Source: CBDFHV01 sp965247705 | Lineage (GTDB): Bacteria > Pseudomonadota > Alphaproteobacteria > Rhodospirillales > CAMCUA01 | NCBI GenBank assembly: GCA_965247705.1 | Contig: CBDFHV010000046.1 | Coordinates: 1-58,475 of the forward strand | Reading direction: 5' to 3' | DNA length: 58,475 nucleotides | Shown here: positions 32,666 to 41,839 of the stretch, in pieces | Position numbering within the stretch: position 1 is the stretch's first letter | Layout of the letters: each line of letters opens with the position of its first letter | The notes under the pieces: model-generated | Told to the model about the DNA's origin: nothing | Seen by the model: the letters and a program-made list of their open reading frames with translations, nothing else | Database searches by the model: none | Made by a program: the position numbers and the translations under genes

Positions 32666-34474
32666 TCAGTCGGGCGCCGAGTCGGTTCCAGTGTCAATCG
32701 CCCTTTTGGGTAGGTTGAGGCGAATGTGGAGATCGCGCAATCGGGCGGTCTCCACCTCCGCCGGTGCCCCCATCAGAAGGTCCTGGGCCTGCTGGTTCAT
32801 GGGGAAGGCGATCACTTCGCGGATGTTGGGCTCGTCGGCCAAAAGCATGACGATGCGATCGATGCCAGGAGCGGATCCCCCATGGGGAGGCGCGCCGAAG
32901 CGGAAGGCCTTGAGCAGGCCGCCGAACTTTTCCTCCACATCGTCGGCCGTGTAACCGGCGATCCGGAACGCCTCCAGCATGATGTCCGGCCGATGGTTGC
33001 GGATCGCGCCCGAGGACAACTCGACGCCGTTGCAGACGATGTCGTATTGGAAAGCCAGCACGTCGAGGGGATCCTGACCGCCGAGCGCTTCCAGTCCCCC
33101 TTGGGGCATGGAGAAGGGATTGTGGCTGAACTCGATCTTGCCGGTTTCCGGGTCCCGCTCATACATCGGGTAGTCGACGATCCAGCAGAATTCGAAGCGC
33201 CCGCCTTGAAGCAGACCCAGATCCTGGCACAGCCGGGTACGCACGACGCCGGCGAAGGGTTCCGCATCCGCCTTGGGTCCACAGACGAAGAACACCGCGT
33301 CGCCGTCCTTCAGCCCCGCCGCCTCAAACACGGCGGCCGATCGTTCGGGCTCCAGGTTGCGGGCGATGGGGCCCTTCGCCTCACCGCCCTCGTAGACGAT
33401 GTAGCCGAGACCGCCCTGCCCTTCCGAGCGAGCCCAATCGTTCAGCTTGTCGAACCAACTTCGCGGCCGCGCCGCACCGCCGGGTGCCGGCACCGCCCGG
33501 ACCACCGCCCCCTTGTCGATCAGGCGCGCGAACAGGCCAAACCCCGATCCGCGGAAGGCCTCGGTCCCATCGGCGATGATCAACGGATTGCGCAGGTCCG
33601 GCTTGTCGGAACCATACTTGAGCACGCTCTCGGCGTAGGCAATTCGCGGGAATGGCGGTGCGGTCACGTGACGGGCGCCGGCGAACTCCTCGAACACACC
33701 GTGCAGCACGGGTTCGATGGCGGCGAATACGTCCTCCTGGGTGACGAAGGCCATCTCGAGGTCAAGCTGATAGAACTCGCCCGGGGAACGGTCGGCGCGG
33801 GCGTCCTCGTCGCGAAAGCACGGCGCAATCTGAAAATACTTGTCGAACCCCGAAACCATGAGCAGTTGCTTGAATTGCTGGGGCGCCTGGGGAAGAGCGT
33901 AGAACTTGCCCGGGTGATGACGACTGGGCACCAGATAGTCGCGCGCGCCCTCCGGGGAGCTGGCGGTCAGTACGGGGGTTTGGATCTCGAGGAATCCGGA
34001 ATCGGTCATCCGGCGGCGAATGCTGGAGATAACCTGGCTGCGCAGTACGATATTCCGGTGAACATGCTCCCGCCTGAGGTCCAAGAATCGGTGCCGTAGG
34101 CGCATGTCCTCGGAAAATTCGGCCTCTCCGGCCACCTGCATGGGCAGCACCTCGGCCGCGGACTCGACTTCGAGCTGATCGATTGTCAACTCCACGTGGC
34201 CGGTGGGAATATTTGGGTTCACCGTGTCATCGGACCGTTGCACCACCTGGCCGGTTACCGTGATCACGCTTTCCGGCCGCAAGCTTTCGGCGATCGCGAA
34301 CAGCGGTGAAGAAACGTCGATGACGCACTGGGTGATCCCGTAGTGATCCCTCAGGTCGATGAACAGAAGATTTCCGTGGTCGCGCTTGCGATGCACCCAA
34401 CCGGACAGGCGCGACGCTATGCCCGCGTCCTCAAGGCGCAGCGCGCCGCAAGTATGGGTACGATAGAGGTGCAT
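32666..34474 (-). CDS. aspS: Aspartyl-tRNA synthetase, probably non-discriminating
   Basis: A 602-residue class II synthetase with the bacterial layout: OB-fold anticodon domain (LSGWVHRKRDHGNLLFIDLRDHYG), catalytic core (motif 2 around YQIAPCFRDEDARADRSPGEFYQLDLEMAF), GAD insertion and motif 3 (FGAPPHGGSAPGIDRIVMLL). The anticodon domain has RDHG, with His33 where discriminating enzymes such as that of E. coli have Leu. This is a mark of enzymes that charge both tRNA-Asp and tRNA-Asn, with GatCAB completing Asn-tRNA. It is divergent from the RNase D gene. Confidence 0.95.
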   Translation of the reverse strand: MHLYRTHTCGALRLEDAGIASRLSGWVHRKRDHGNLLFIDLRDHYGITQCVIDVSSPLFAIAESLRPESVITVTGQVVQRSDDTVNPNIPTGHVELTIDQLEVESAAEVLPMQVAGEAEFSEDMRLRHRFLDLRREHVHRNIVLRSQVISSIRRRMTDSGFLEIQTPVLTASSPEGARDYLVPSRHHPGKFYALPQAPQQFKQLLMVSGFDKYFQIAPCFRDEDARADRSPGEFYQLDLEMAFVTQEDVFAAIEPVLHGVFEEFAGARHVTAPPFPRIAYAESVLKYGSDKPDLRNPLIIADGTEAFRGSGFGLFARLIDKGAVVRAVPAPGGAARPRSWFDKLNDWARSEGQGGLGYIVYEGGEAKGPIARNLEPERSAAVFEAAGLKDGDAVFFVCGPKADAEPFAGVVRTRLCQDLGLLQGGRFEFCWIVDYPMYERDPETGKIEFSHNPFSMPQGGLEALGGQDPLDVLAFQYDIVCNGVELSSGAIRNHRPDIMLEAFRIAGYTADDVEEKFGGLLKAFRFGAPPHGGSAPGIDRIVMLLADEPNIREVIAFPMNQQAQDLLMGAPAEVETARLRDLHIRLNLPKRAIDTGTDSAPD

Positions 34475-34725
34475 GGCGCTTGTCCTGCCTCAAACAGAGC
34501 GCCGCCGGCAAGCCGGCGGCGTGATGCCCAAACCACACGGACGCGCGATGTTTGTCAAGGTCCCCCGTCGCCCGCCGACGGTATCTTACAGGCTCCCTAA
34601 AGCCTTCCTGAAGCCGCCGTTTCCCTGTATAGCAGGTGCGGTGTTCGTTCCCTGCCGAAATCACGCCACATGATCGCGCGGCGGCAAAGCAGTCGGCGAG
34701 CAAGGACGCCTGGACAAGGGTAACC

Positions 34726-35988
34726 ATGAGCGCCGGCACCGACCGCACGAAATGGGAAGGCGAAAGCCGACTGATCGATACTCAGTCGGACTTGGAATCG
34801 TTTTGCCAATCCCTCGACGGCGTCGACATGATCACCGTCGATACGGAGTTCATGCGGGAATCGACGTTTTGGCCCAAGCTGTGCCTCCTGCAGATCGCCG
34901 GTCCGGAAATCGCCGCGGCAATCGACCCTCTCGCACCGGACATTTCCCTTGCCCCCGTCCATCGGGTGCTTTGCGATGAGTCCGTCCTCAAGGTCTTCCA
35001 CGCGGCGCGCCAGGATCTGGAGATCTTCTTTCTGAGCATGGGGCGTCTGCCAGCGCCCATTTTCGATACCCAGATCGCGGCAATGGTCTGCGGATTTGGC
35101 GATTCCGTCAGTTACGAGATCCTGGCCTCGAAACTGGCCGGTTTTCGCATCGACAAGTCATCGCGCTTCACCGACTGGTCCCTGCGGCCCCTCAGCCCAC
35201 GCCAGATCGACTATGCCTTGTCCGATGTGACGCATCTGCGTACCGTTTACGCCAAGCTGGCCCGTCGCCTGTCCAAAAATGGGCGTACGGCATGGCTCGA
35301 GGAAGAAGTTCGAACCCTCACCGCCAATGAAACCTATGAGCTGGAACCCCGCAATGCCTACCGGCGGATCAAATCGCGCAGCAACAATTCTCGGGTATTG
35401 GCCGTATTGCGGGAGGTGGCGGCTTGGCGGGAGGCGGAGGCCCAACGGCGTGACGTCCCGCGCAATCGTGTGATCCGAGACGAGTCCATCGCGGAAATTG
35501 CGCATCACGCGCCGCAGACGGTGAACGAACTGGCGCGGACACGGGGTTTGAGCCATAAGGTCGCGGAGGGCCCATTCGGCCAGGCCATCTTGAAGTCGGT
35601 CACTCGCGGTCTGCTGATTCCGGAAATTGAGTGCCCCCAGCCCGCGGTCCGGCGGGAGTCGTTTCGGGACTCGGCGCCGCTGGCGGACGTCCTGAAGTTG
35701 CTGCTGAAGGTAAAATGCGCCGAAGCCGGCGTCGCCCAGCGCCTGGTGGCCACGTCCGGCGATGTGGAGCGGATCGCCGCCCTTGGCGACGAGGCGGAAA
35801 CGCCGGCACTTAACGGTTGGCGCCGGAAGCTGTTTGGCGAGGACGCCCTTCGGTTACGCGTCGGCGAGATGGCCATCGCCGTACGCGACGCAAAGGTTAC
35901 CTTGGTTCCCGTTGCCAGGGAGCCTACGTCCGTCGACGCGCCCGACCACGGATCCCCGCCGAAGACTGCTTCCGGGCCCCTTGGATAA
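34726..35988 (+). CDS. rnd: Ribonuclease D
   Basis: A 420-residue 3'-5' exoribonuclease that trims tRNA 3' ends. The DEDD exonuclease motifs are visible: DMITVDTEFMRE (Exo I), VFHAARQDLEIFF (Exo II) and IDYALSDVTHLRTVYAKL (Exo III with the Tyr of the DEDDy class). One or two HRDC-like helical domains follow. The ATG at 34726 is chosen because homology begins soon after and AAGGG precedes it. The C-terminus extends about 40 residues beyond typical members. Confidence 0.92.
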   Translation: MSAGTDRTKWEGESRLIDTQSDLESFCQSLDGVDMITVDTEFMRESTFWPKLCLLQIAGPEIAAAIDPLAPDISLAPVHRVLCDESVLKVFHAARQDLEIFFLSMGRLPAPIFDTQIAAMVCGFGDSVSYEILASKLAGFRIDKSSRFTDWSLRPLSPRQIDYALSDVTHLRTVYAKLARRLSKNGRTAWLEEEVRTLTANETYELEPRNAYRRIKSRSNNSRVLAVLREVAAWREAEAQRRDVPRNRVIRDESIAEIAHHAPQTVNELARTRGLSHKVAEGPFGQAILKSVTRGLLIPEIECPQPAVRRESFRDSAPLADVLKLLLKVKCAEAGVAQRLVATSGDVERIAALGDEAETPALNGWRRKLFGEDALRLRVGEMAIAVRDAKVTLVPVAREPTSVDAPDHGSPPKTASGPLG

Positions 35989-36092
35989 GCTCGTGTACTG
36001 CGGTTATCCTACGGGACTTTTTGGGGCGCTTGTTGGGTGAAGGACCGGAGCGGATTGTTTCGATCCCTCGCCCCAAGTAGGGGGCTGCGACA

Positions 36093-36494
36093 ATAATGCG
36101 TCGTTTCCTGCTCGCACGGCCAAAATCCTGGTGGGTAGCATGAGCCCCTGGCTGGTCGGCTTGGCCGCGCTGCTCGCGGCCGCAATCTTTGTGATCGACC
36201 TGCTGCTACCCATGGGAGACGCAGGCGGCGTACCTTACGTGGCGCTGGTCTGCTTGGGGTGGTGGCACTCCAATCGATCGGCGATCTATGTGGCCGCGGG
36301 CATAGCTACAACGCTGATTCTGATCGGGTTCGTCCTGTCGCCATCTGATTTCCAAACGGTACTGGGCTTGAGCAACCGCGTCCTTGCCGTGATCGCCATC
36401 TGGATCACGGCGGCCCTGCTGGGCATGGCGCGACGTGCCCAGCAAGACCTGGAAGCCGCCAATGACGAGCTTGATTCCCTCGTCCGAATGCGCA
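36093..36494 (+). repeat. Direct repeat copy 1 (402 bp), 5' end of diguanylate cyclase gene
   Basis: By eye this stretch equals 36519-36920 base for base, apart from one silent change (C at 36145, T at 36571, both Ser). It includes 47 bases of leader and the first 118 codons of the cyclase. The two copies are separated by 24 bases that belong to neither. Confidence 0.93.
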
Positions 36495-36508
36495 GGCCCC
36501 TTGGGTGA
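36140..36508 (+). pseudogene. Truncated copy of diguanylate cyclase: membrane domain only
   Basis: A 122-residue frame identical over its first 118 residues to the N-terminus of the full cyclase at 36566: membrane helices, then the start of the coiled-coil (ARRAQQDLEAANDELDSLVRMR). It ends four residues into the junction (RPLG, stop). No GGDEF domain is present. If translated it would be a free copy of the membrane sensor domain and could form mixed dimers with the full protein. It keeps the same leader and start as the intact copy. Confidence 0.8.
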
Positions 36509-36518
36509 ATAAGGCGGG

Positions 36519-36920
36519 ATAATGCGTCGTTTCCTGCTCGCACGGCCAAAATCCTGGTGGGTAGCATGAGTCCCTGGCTGGTCGGCTTGGCCGCGCTGCT
36601 CGCGGCCGCAATCTTTGTGATCGACCTGCTGCTACCCATGGGAGACGCAGGCGGCGTACCTTACGTGGCGCTGGTCTGCTTGGGGTGGTGGCACTCCAAT
36701 CGATCGGCGATCTATGTGGCCGCGGGCATAGCTACAACGCTGATTCTGATCGGGTTCGTCCTGTCGCCATCTGATTTCCAAACGGTACTGGGCTTGAGCA
36801 ACCGCGTCCTTGCCGTGATCGCCATCTGGATCACGGCGGCCCTGCTGGGCATGGCGCGACGTGCCCAGCAAGACCTGGAAGCCGCCAATGACGAGCTTGA
36901 TTCCCTCGTCCGAATGCGCA
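36519..36920 (+). repeat. Direct repeat copy 2 (402 bp), attached to the intact gene
   Basis: This copy continues into the complete diguanylate cyclase. The 24-base spacer before it (36495-36518) contains GGCCCCTTGG followed by ATAAG. This resembles the end of rnd (GGCCCCTTGGATAAG, 35975-35989) with four extra bases, so the junction may have arisen by template switching. Confidence 0.93.
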
Positions 36921-37498
36921 CGAGGGCTTTGGAGCAGGAGATCGCGGAGCGCAAGCAGGCGGAAGCCATTATTACCCACATGGCCAATCACGACAGCCTG
37001 ACGGGGCTGCCCATACGATCGCTGTTCCTTGACCGACTGGCTCAGGCCCTGGCCACGGCGCGGCGCAACAGGCGCCTCGTCGCCGTACTGTTTATCGATC
37101 TGGATGATTTCAAGGCGGTAAACGATACCCTCGGTCACGACGCGGGAGATCAATTGCTCAGGGAGGCGGCCCAGCGCCTTCAGACCTGCGTCCGGGAAAC
37201 CGTCACCGTTGCCCGCCACGGCGGAGACGAATTCACCGTCGTTCTCACCGACATTTCCGGCCGGTCATCGGTCGGCATGGTGGCTCAAAAGATGCTGGAC
37301 GTCCTGTCGCAGCCGTTCGATCTTCACCGGGGAGCGGCGCAGGTAGGCTGCAGCGTCGGTATCGCCATCTACCCGGCGAACGGCGAGCAGCCCGAATCCC
37401 TCCTCGAGCGGGCGGACGTGGCCATGTATGCGGCCAAGGAAGGCGGCAAGAACACGTTCACATTTTCGTCGGAAACGGAGGCTCGCGCCGCCTCCTGA
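36566..37498 (+). CDS. Membrane-anchored diguanylate cyclase, GGDEF domain
   Basis: A 310-residue protein with four predicted membrane helices in residues 1-97 (LVGLAALLAAAIFVIDLLLPM, VPYVALVCLGWW, AIYVAAGIATTLILIGFVL, VLAVIAIWITAALLGMA), a coiled-coil from about 100 to 135, and a GGDEF domain (HDSLTGLPIRSLFLDRL; GGDEF at 219-223). The RxxD inhibitory site is absent (RETV at that position). It should make cyclic di-GMP in response to a membrane or quinone/ligand signal. The kinase-like and HD-GYP genes follow on the same strand. Confidence 0.9.
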   Translation: MSPWLVGLAALLAAAIFVIDLLLPMGDAGGVPYVALVCLGWWHSNRSAIYVAAGIATTLILIGFVLSPSDFQTVLGLSNRVLAVIAIWITAALLGMARRAQQDLEAANDELDSLVRMRTRALEQEIAERKQAEAIITHMANHDSLTGLPIRSLFLDRLAQALATARRNRRLVAVLFIDLDDFKAVNDTLGHDAGDQLLREAAQRLQTCVRETVTVARHGGDEFTVVLTDISGRSSVGMVAQKMLDVLSQPFDLHRGAAQVGCSVGIAIYPANGEQPESLLERADVAMYAAKEGGKNTFTFSSETEARAAS

Positions 37499-37707
37499 CC
37501 CGCCTCCGATCGAAAGATCTCCGGCGTTCGTATCCCTCTGGATAGTTTACCCCTAGCCCCCTCTGGATGAGAAATGGGGTGCAGGAATCGTCCGCCTCCG
37601 CGTCACCTCGGCGCGCGGAGAGGACCGCCTGCAACATCGGCCGATCGGAACGCACTGGTCATCTCGAAACTCCACGAACGAACGAACGAGGCGAACCAGC
37701 CCCTGTC

Positions 37708-38904
37708 ATGGCGAATACTGGCTTGCAGACCACCCTTCAGCCCCCCGAGAACCCACCTGGCCCTGCGGTTGACGGAGATCGCCAGCTCCTGGAGGTGTTG
37801 TCCGAACTGGGACATGAAGTGCGAACCCCGCTGAATGCCGTATTGGGGTTCGGACAGCTTCTCGCCACCACTTCCGCCGGCCAATTGACGCCGGGTCAGC
37901 AGGGTTACATTCAGCACATCCTGGACGGCGGCCGACGCCTGCAGGAGCTGCTCGACGACGTGATCGACGTTGTTCAGGGTCATGTCGGCGCGCGGCGACT
38001 GAGCAGAGATCCCGTTGCCTTAGCGCCACTCCTGGAGAGTATGCGCGAACCGCTCCAGGCAGCGTCCGAACAGCTCGGCATCAAGGTAAGCGTCGAGACC
38101 GCGCCTCCTGAGGCGGTGGTACTGGTCGAAAGCAGCCGATTCGGCCGGTTGCTGCTGGATTTCATGCTGGCGGATCTCGAAGGCGCCGCACCGGGGACCG
38201 ACGGCACGATTCGGTGCTTCCTTTCAGACGAAAAGGACGGCTGGATCGTCGACGTGGAGACTTGGGTCCCGACGCCGTCTTCCCCGCCGATGGACGGAAC
38301 CAGTGGTGCCCATTCGCCATCCCCGAAATTGGATGCCAGGCTGGAGATCGCCAAGTGGCTGATTTCCGTCATGGGCGGAAGCTTCGGCGCAAAGCATGGT
38401 CCAGGCAACCATCAACATCGATGGATCGTTCTGCCCACGGCGAACGCCCCGTCGCAAGCACGCGACAGGTCGGGCGGTAGTTTGAGTGTTGAATCGGATC
38501 ACCAATCCGAGTGGTCGACGGAGGCGCCGGCCCGCGTGCTTTACGTTGACGACAACGACGCTCATTTGAAACTCGTGCGCGAGACCCTCAGAAGGCGTCC
38601 GTCCTGGCGCCTGGATACGGCACGAACCGCTGAGGAGGGGTTGGACAAGGCCCGACACCGCGTTCCCGACGTCATTCTGCTGGACCTCGGGCTGCCCGGC
38701 ATGGGGGGCCGCGAGGCCCTGTGCGCGCTTCGGTCCATGCCTGAAACGCGACACACGCCGGTTTATTGCGTTTCCGGGACCCCACCCGGCGAGAACGATG
38801 ACCACGAACATCGCTTTGATGGTCATCTCCTCAAGCCGTTCCGTCTCAGATCCCTGCTTCAAACCCTCGACTCCCTACTGGGATCGCGAGCATGCCCGAG
38901 CTGA
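37708..38904 (+). CDS. Hybrid histidine kinase-like protein with degenerate ATPase domain and receiver
   Basis: A 398-residue cytoplasmic protein. A HisKA dimerisation domain has an intact H-box (ELGHEVRTPLNAVLGF, His36). The following region has the size of a HATPase domain, but I cannot find the N-box Asn (LLLDFMLADLEG) or the usual DxGxG box. A receiver domain at 276-385 is complete (Asp281, Asp282, phospho-acceptor Asp326, Lys376). Autophosphorylation from ATP looks impaired, so it may act as a phosphotransfer or scaffold protein. It overlaps the HD-GYP gene by 13 bases. Confidence 0.85.
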   Translation: MANTGLQTTLQPPENPPGPAVDGDRQLLEVLSELGHEVRTPLNAVLGFGQLLATTSAGQLTPGQQGYIQHILDGGRRLQELLDDVIDVVQGHVGARRLSRDPVALAPLLESMREPLQAASEQLGIKVSVETAPPEAVVLVESSRFGRLLLDFMLADLEGAAPGTDGTIRCFLSDEKDGWIVDVETWVPTPSSPPMDGTSGAHSPSPKLDARLEIAKWLISVMGGSFGAKHGPGNHQHRWIVLPTANAPSQARDRSGGSLSVESDHQSEWSTEAPARVLYVDDNDAHLKLVRETLRRRPSWRLDTARTAEEGLDKARHRVPDVILLDLGLPGMGGREALCALRSMPETRHTPVYCVSGTPPGENDDHEHRFDGHLLKPFRLRSLLQTLDSLLGSRACPS

Positions 38905-39998
38905 AAAAGCACATCCAGGATGCCCGCATCCTCGTCGTCGACGACAAGGCGGCGAACATCCTTCTGCTGGAGGACATCCTGGTAAGCGCCGGGTATTCGA
39001 ATGTGCGGTTCACCCAAGATCCCCGGGAGGTTCTGCCGCTTCACGAACGCCATGACTTCGACTTGATTCTGCTCGACATCCGAATGCCGATAATGGACGG
39101 CTTTCAGGTTCTGGAGGCCTTGTCCGAGATGTCGGGACTGGACTACATCCCGGTGATCGTGCTCACCGCCCAGACGGATGACGACACCCGGGTTCGCGCC
39201 CTGGAACTGGGAGCCCGCGATTTTCTGACCAAGCCGTTTCGGCAGGTCGAAGTGCTGCACCGCATCCGCAACATGCTGGAGGTGCGCATGCTCTACCGCC
39301 AGGAGCGGTGGCAGTCACGCCTCCTTGAATCCAAGGTCCGCGAGCGAACCGAGGAGCTTCGCCATACCCAGCTCGAAATCATTCGCCGGCTTGGGCGCGC
39401 CGGGGAGTATCGAGACAACGAGACCGGCAATCACGTCATTCGAATGAGTGCGTTTTCCCAGTGCCTCGCTCACGCCGTGGGCCTTAGCGACCAAATGAGT
39501 GAACTCATTCTTCATGCGAGCCCCATGCACGATGTGGGCAAGATCGGCATTCCGGACAGCATCCTGCTCAAGCCGGACCGACTAGATCCGGACGAGATGG
39601 AAATCATGCGGTCCCACACGATCATCGGCGCCAATATTCTCGACAATCACGATACTGAACTGCTGACCATGGCCCACGCCATTGCCTTGACCCATCACGA
39701 GCGCTGGGACGGAACAGGTTATCCCCAGGGATTGACGGGAGACGCCATCCCGATCGAAGGACGCATCACCGCCATATGCGATGTCTTTGACGCCCTGCTA
39801 TCCGATCGGCCATACAAAAAAGCTTGGAGTCTGGACCGAACCATTAGCTATATGAAGGAGCATTCGGGTCGGCAATTCGACTCGGTCCTGCTCGAACGAT
39901 TTGTCGATATTCTGCCGCAGCTCCTGACGATCCGGGAACGCTACGGCGATGAAGAAGAAGAGCCGGCAATCGCTCCCGCTTCAGTTGCCGTGAGCTGA
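38892..39998 (+). CDS. Response regulator with HD-GYP cyclic di-GMP phosphodiesterase (RpfG-like)
   Basis: A 368-residue protein. The receiver domain 1-125 has Asp17/Asp18, phospho-acceptor Asp62 (LILLDIRMPIMDG) and Lys114. A coiled linker leads to an HD-GYP domain with HDVGKIGIPDSILLKP (His213-Asp214) and HHERWDGTGYP (GYP at 276-278). HD-GYP enzymes hydrolyse c-di-GMP to pGpG or GMP. It is translationally coupled to the kinase-like gene and follows a diguanylate cyclase, so synthesis and breakdown of the messenger are encoded side by side. Confidence 0.93.
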   Translation: MPELKKHIQDARILVVDDKAANILLLEDILVSAGYSNVRFTQDPREVLPLHERHDFDLILLDIRMPIMDGFQVLEALSEMSGLDYIPVIVLTAQTDDDTRVRALELGARDFLTKPFRQVEVLHRIRNMLEVRMLYRQERWQSRLLESKVRERTEELRHTQLEIIRRLGRAGEYRDNETGNHVIRMSAFSQCLAHAVGLSDQMSELILHASPMHDVGKIGIPDSILLKPDRLDPDEMEIMRSHTIIGANILDNHDTELLTMAHAIALTHHERWDGTGYPQGLTGDAIPIEGRITAICDVFDALLSDRPYKKAWSLDRTISYMKEHSGRQFDSVLLERFVDILPQLLTIRERYGDEEEEPAIAPASVAVS

Positions 39999-40111
39999 GT
40001 GGACCCCGACGGGGTGTCGTCGAAGACCCGCCAGGACCGTTGCTCATGGATTAATTCCCGGCGACGGCAGGCCTTGAAACCGTCCGCCCCTCGGCGACGC
40101 GCAACTCGGAT

Positions 40112-41002
40112 TCAGAAGGTGTTGCCGGACGCCAGATAGTGCTCGACGATCTCCCGGCCGGTAGCTTTCCAAACACCGTCGAAGCCATCAATGTAGTCAA
40201 GCGCCCGGTCCAGCGCGCCGATGCGGTGGGGCTGGCCGATCAGGTAGGGATGCAGGCAGATCGCCATGACGCGGCCGGACTCCGCGCCCTCCCGATAGAG
40301 CACGTCAAACTGGTCGCGGATGATCCGCTCGAACTCCCCGGGCGTGTACTTGAACCGCGCCATGATGGGGGAATCGTTGGCCTCGTAGGAATAGGGCAGG
40401 TAAACCAGGGTCTTGCCGGCGATATCCATCAGGTAGGGCTGGTCGTCGTTGACCCAGTCGCAGACGTAGCGGCACTCCGCCTCCACCAAATAGTCGAGAG
40501 TGTTCCAGGTCTCCTGGAGCCCCGGTCCCAACCAGCCCACCGGGCGGCTGCCGGTGGCCGCCTCGATGCGCGAGAACACCTCCAGGATCTCGGCCCGCTC
40601 CTGTTCAGGCGAGACTTCGTTCATGCGGTGCATGTTCCCCTTGCCGTGACCCATGAACTCCCAGTTCAGCTTGACCGCGTCCTCGATGATCTCCGGGTGC
40701 TCGTCGCAGACATCGCTGTTCAGCGCCACGGTGGCGCGGATGCCGTGCTTTTCCAGCACCTCCATGACCCGGAACACACCGACCCGGTTGCCGTAGTCGC
40801 GCTGTCCCCAGGACCGCACCATGGGCGTGCCTTCGCGTCCCTTGGGCCGCTCCTGGTAGTCCCCGGGCAGGGGTTCGTCGAGGGCGAAGAATTCGATGTT
40901 GGGGATCACCCAAAGAGCGACCCGGGCACCATTGGGCCAGGTGATCCGGGGCCGCCGGTTGATGGGCACGTACTTGAAGGGGCCGTATCGGCTGGGTTCC
41001 AT
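40112..41002 (-). CDS. Polysaccharide deacetylase family protein (PuuE/allantoinase-like)
   Basis: A 296-residue NodB-fold hydrolase of the PuuE type. Typical segments are NGARVALWVIPNIEFFALDEPLPG, YGNRVGVFRVMEVLEKHGIRATVALNSDVCDEHPEII, LNWEFMGHGKGNMHRM and GWLGPGLQETWNTLDYLVEAECRYVCDWVNDDQPY. PuuE members open cyclic amides such as allantoin without metal in some cases; the substrate here is unknown. It starts 28 bases after the last of three tandem SDR genes and ends the long minus-strand run. Confidence 0.85.
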   Translation of the reverse strand: MEPSRYGPFKYVPINRRPRITWPNGARVALWVIPNIEFFALDEPLPGDYQERPKGREGTPMVRSWGQRDYGNRVGVFRVMEVLEKHGIRATVALNSDVCDEHPEIIEDAVKLNWEFMGHGKGNMHRMNEVSPEQERAEILEVFSRIEAATGSRPVGWLGPGLQETWNTLDYLVEAECRYVCDWVNDDQPYLMDIAGKTLVYLPYSYEANDSPIMARFKYTPGEFERIIRDQFDVLYREGAESGRVMAICLHPYLIGQPHRIGALDRALDYIDGFDGVWKATGREIVEHYLASGNTF

Positions 41003-41030
41003 GTCCCCACCTCCGTATTTGCTGGTTTCG

Positions 41031-41810
41031 TCAAAACACTCCCGGGTAGCGACCTCCGTCGTGGGCGATGTTCTGGCCGGTCAGAAAGCCGGCATGGACG
41101 CTGCACAGAAAGGCGCAGGTGGCGCCGAACTCCGACATCTTGCCCCAGCGCCCGGCGGGAACGCCGACGATGCGCTGCGCCTCCGTCCGATCGGCGTCCG
41201 TACGGGCCTCGTCGAGCGCCTTCCGGTGGGCGGCGAAGCGCTCCGTATCCATGGCGCCGGGCAGCAAGTTGTTGATGGTCACGTTGTGGCGGATGGTTTC
41301 CCGGGACAGGCCGGCGACGAAGCCGGCCAGGCCCAGGCGCGGTGCGTTGGCCAGCGACATGTTGGCGATCGGCATCTTGGTCACACCGGAGGTGATGTTG
41401 ACGATGCGGCCGAACTTACGCTCGATCATGCCGGTGACTACCGCCCGCATCAGCATGATGCCGGTCAGCATGTGGGCCTCGATGGCTTTCTGCCACTGAT
41501 CCCGCCCCCATTGCAGGCAGTCGCCCCGCGGCGGCGCATCGCCGGCGTTGTTGACCAGGATATCCGGTTGCGGGCAGGCCTCGATGGCGGCCGCCTGGCC
41601 CTCGGCGGTGGTGATGTCGCCGGCGACGGTCGCCACCGCAACGCCGCCGCTCTCGCGCATGGCGGCGGCCGCGGCATCGAGTGTTGCCGGGTCGCGGGCA
41701 ACGAGGGTCAGGTTGACGCCCTCGGCGGCCAGGGCCTCGGCGCAGGCACGGCCCAAACCGCGGCTGCCGCCGCAAACGAGCGCGTTCTTGCCGGCGAGAC
41801 CCAAGTCCAT
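41031..41810 (-). CDS. Non-canonical SDR family protein, tandem copy 1
   Basis: A 259-residue Rossmann-fold protein of the FabG-like SDR group. The cofactor motif GGSRGLGRA and NNAG (87-90) are present. In the catalytic segment NITSGVTKMPIANMSLANAPRLGL, Ser141 is kept, but the Tyr position holds Ala154 and the Lys position Arg158. The fold should bind NAD(P), but standard SDR catalysis is unlikely. The start at 41810 (MDLGLAGKNALV) matches the other two copies. It lies 29 bases after copy 2. The C-terminus GFLTGQNIAHDGGRYPG is the usual SDR end. Confidence 0.88.
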   Translation of the reverse strand: MDLGLAGKNALVCGGSRGLGRACAEALAAEGVNLTLVARDPATLDAAAAAMRESGGVAVATVAGDITTAEGQAAAIEACPQPDILVNNAGDAPPRGDCLQWGRDQWQKAIEAHMLTGIMLMRAVVTGMIERKFGRIVNITSGVTKMPIANMSLANAPRLGLAGFVAGLSRETIRHNVTINNLLPGAMDTERFAAHRKALDEARTDADRTEAQRIVGVPAGRWGKMSEFGATCAFLCSVHAGFLTGQNIAHDGGRYPGVF

Positions 41811-41839
41811 GACCGTGCACCCTATCTGAATTGTTGGCG

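Noticed and set aside
32726..34099. 457-codon open frame on the plus strand opposite aspS
   Set aside because: Antisense shadow of an intact aspartyl-tRNA synthetase.
40003..40015. ACCCC-GAC-GGGGT hairpin after the HD-GYP gene as a terminator
   Set aside because: The stem is short with a three-base loop and there is no U-tract, so a rho-independent terminator is not supported.
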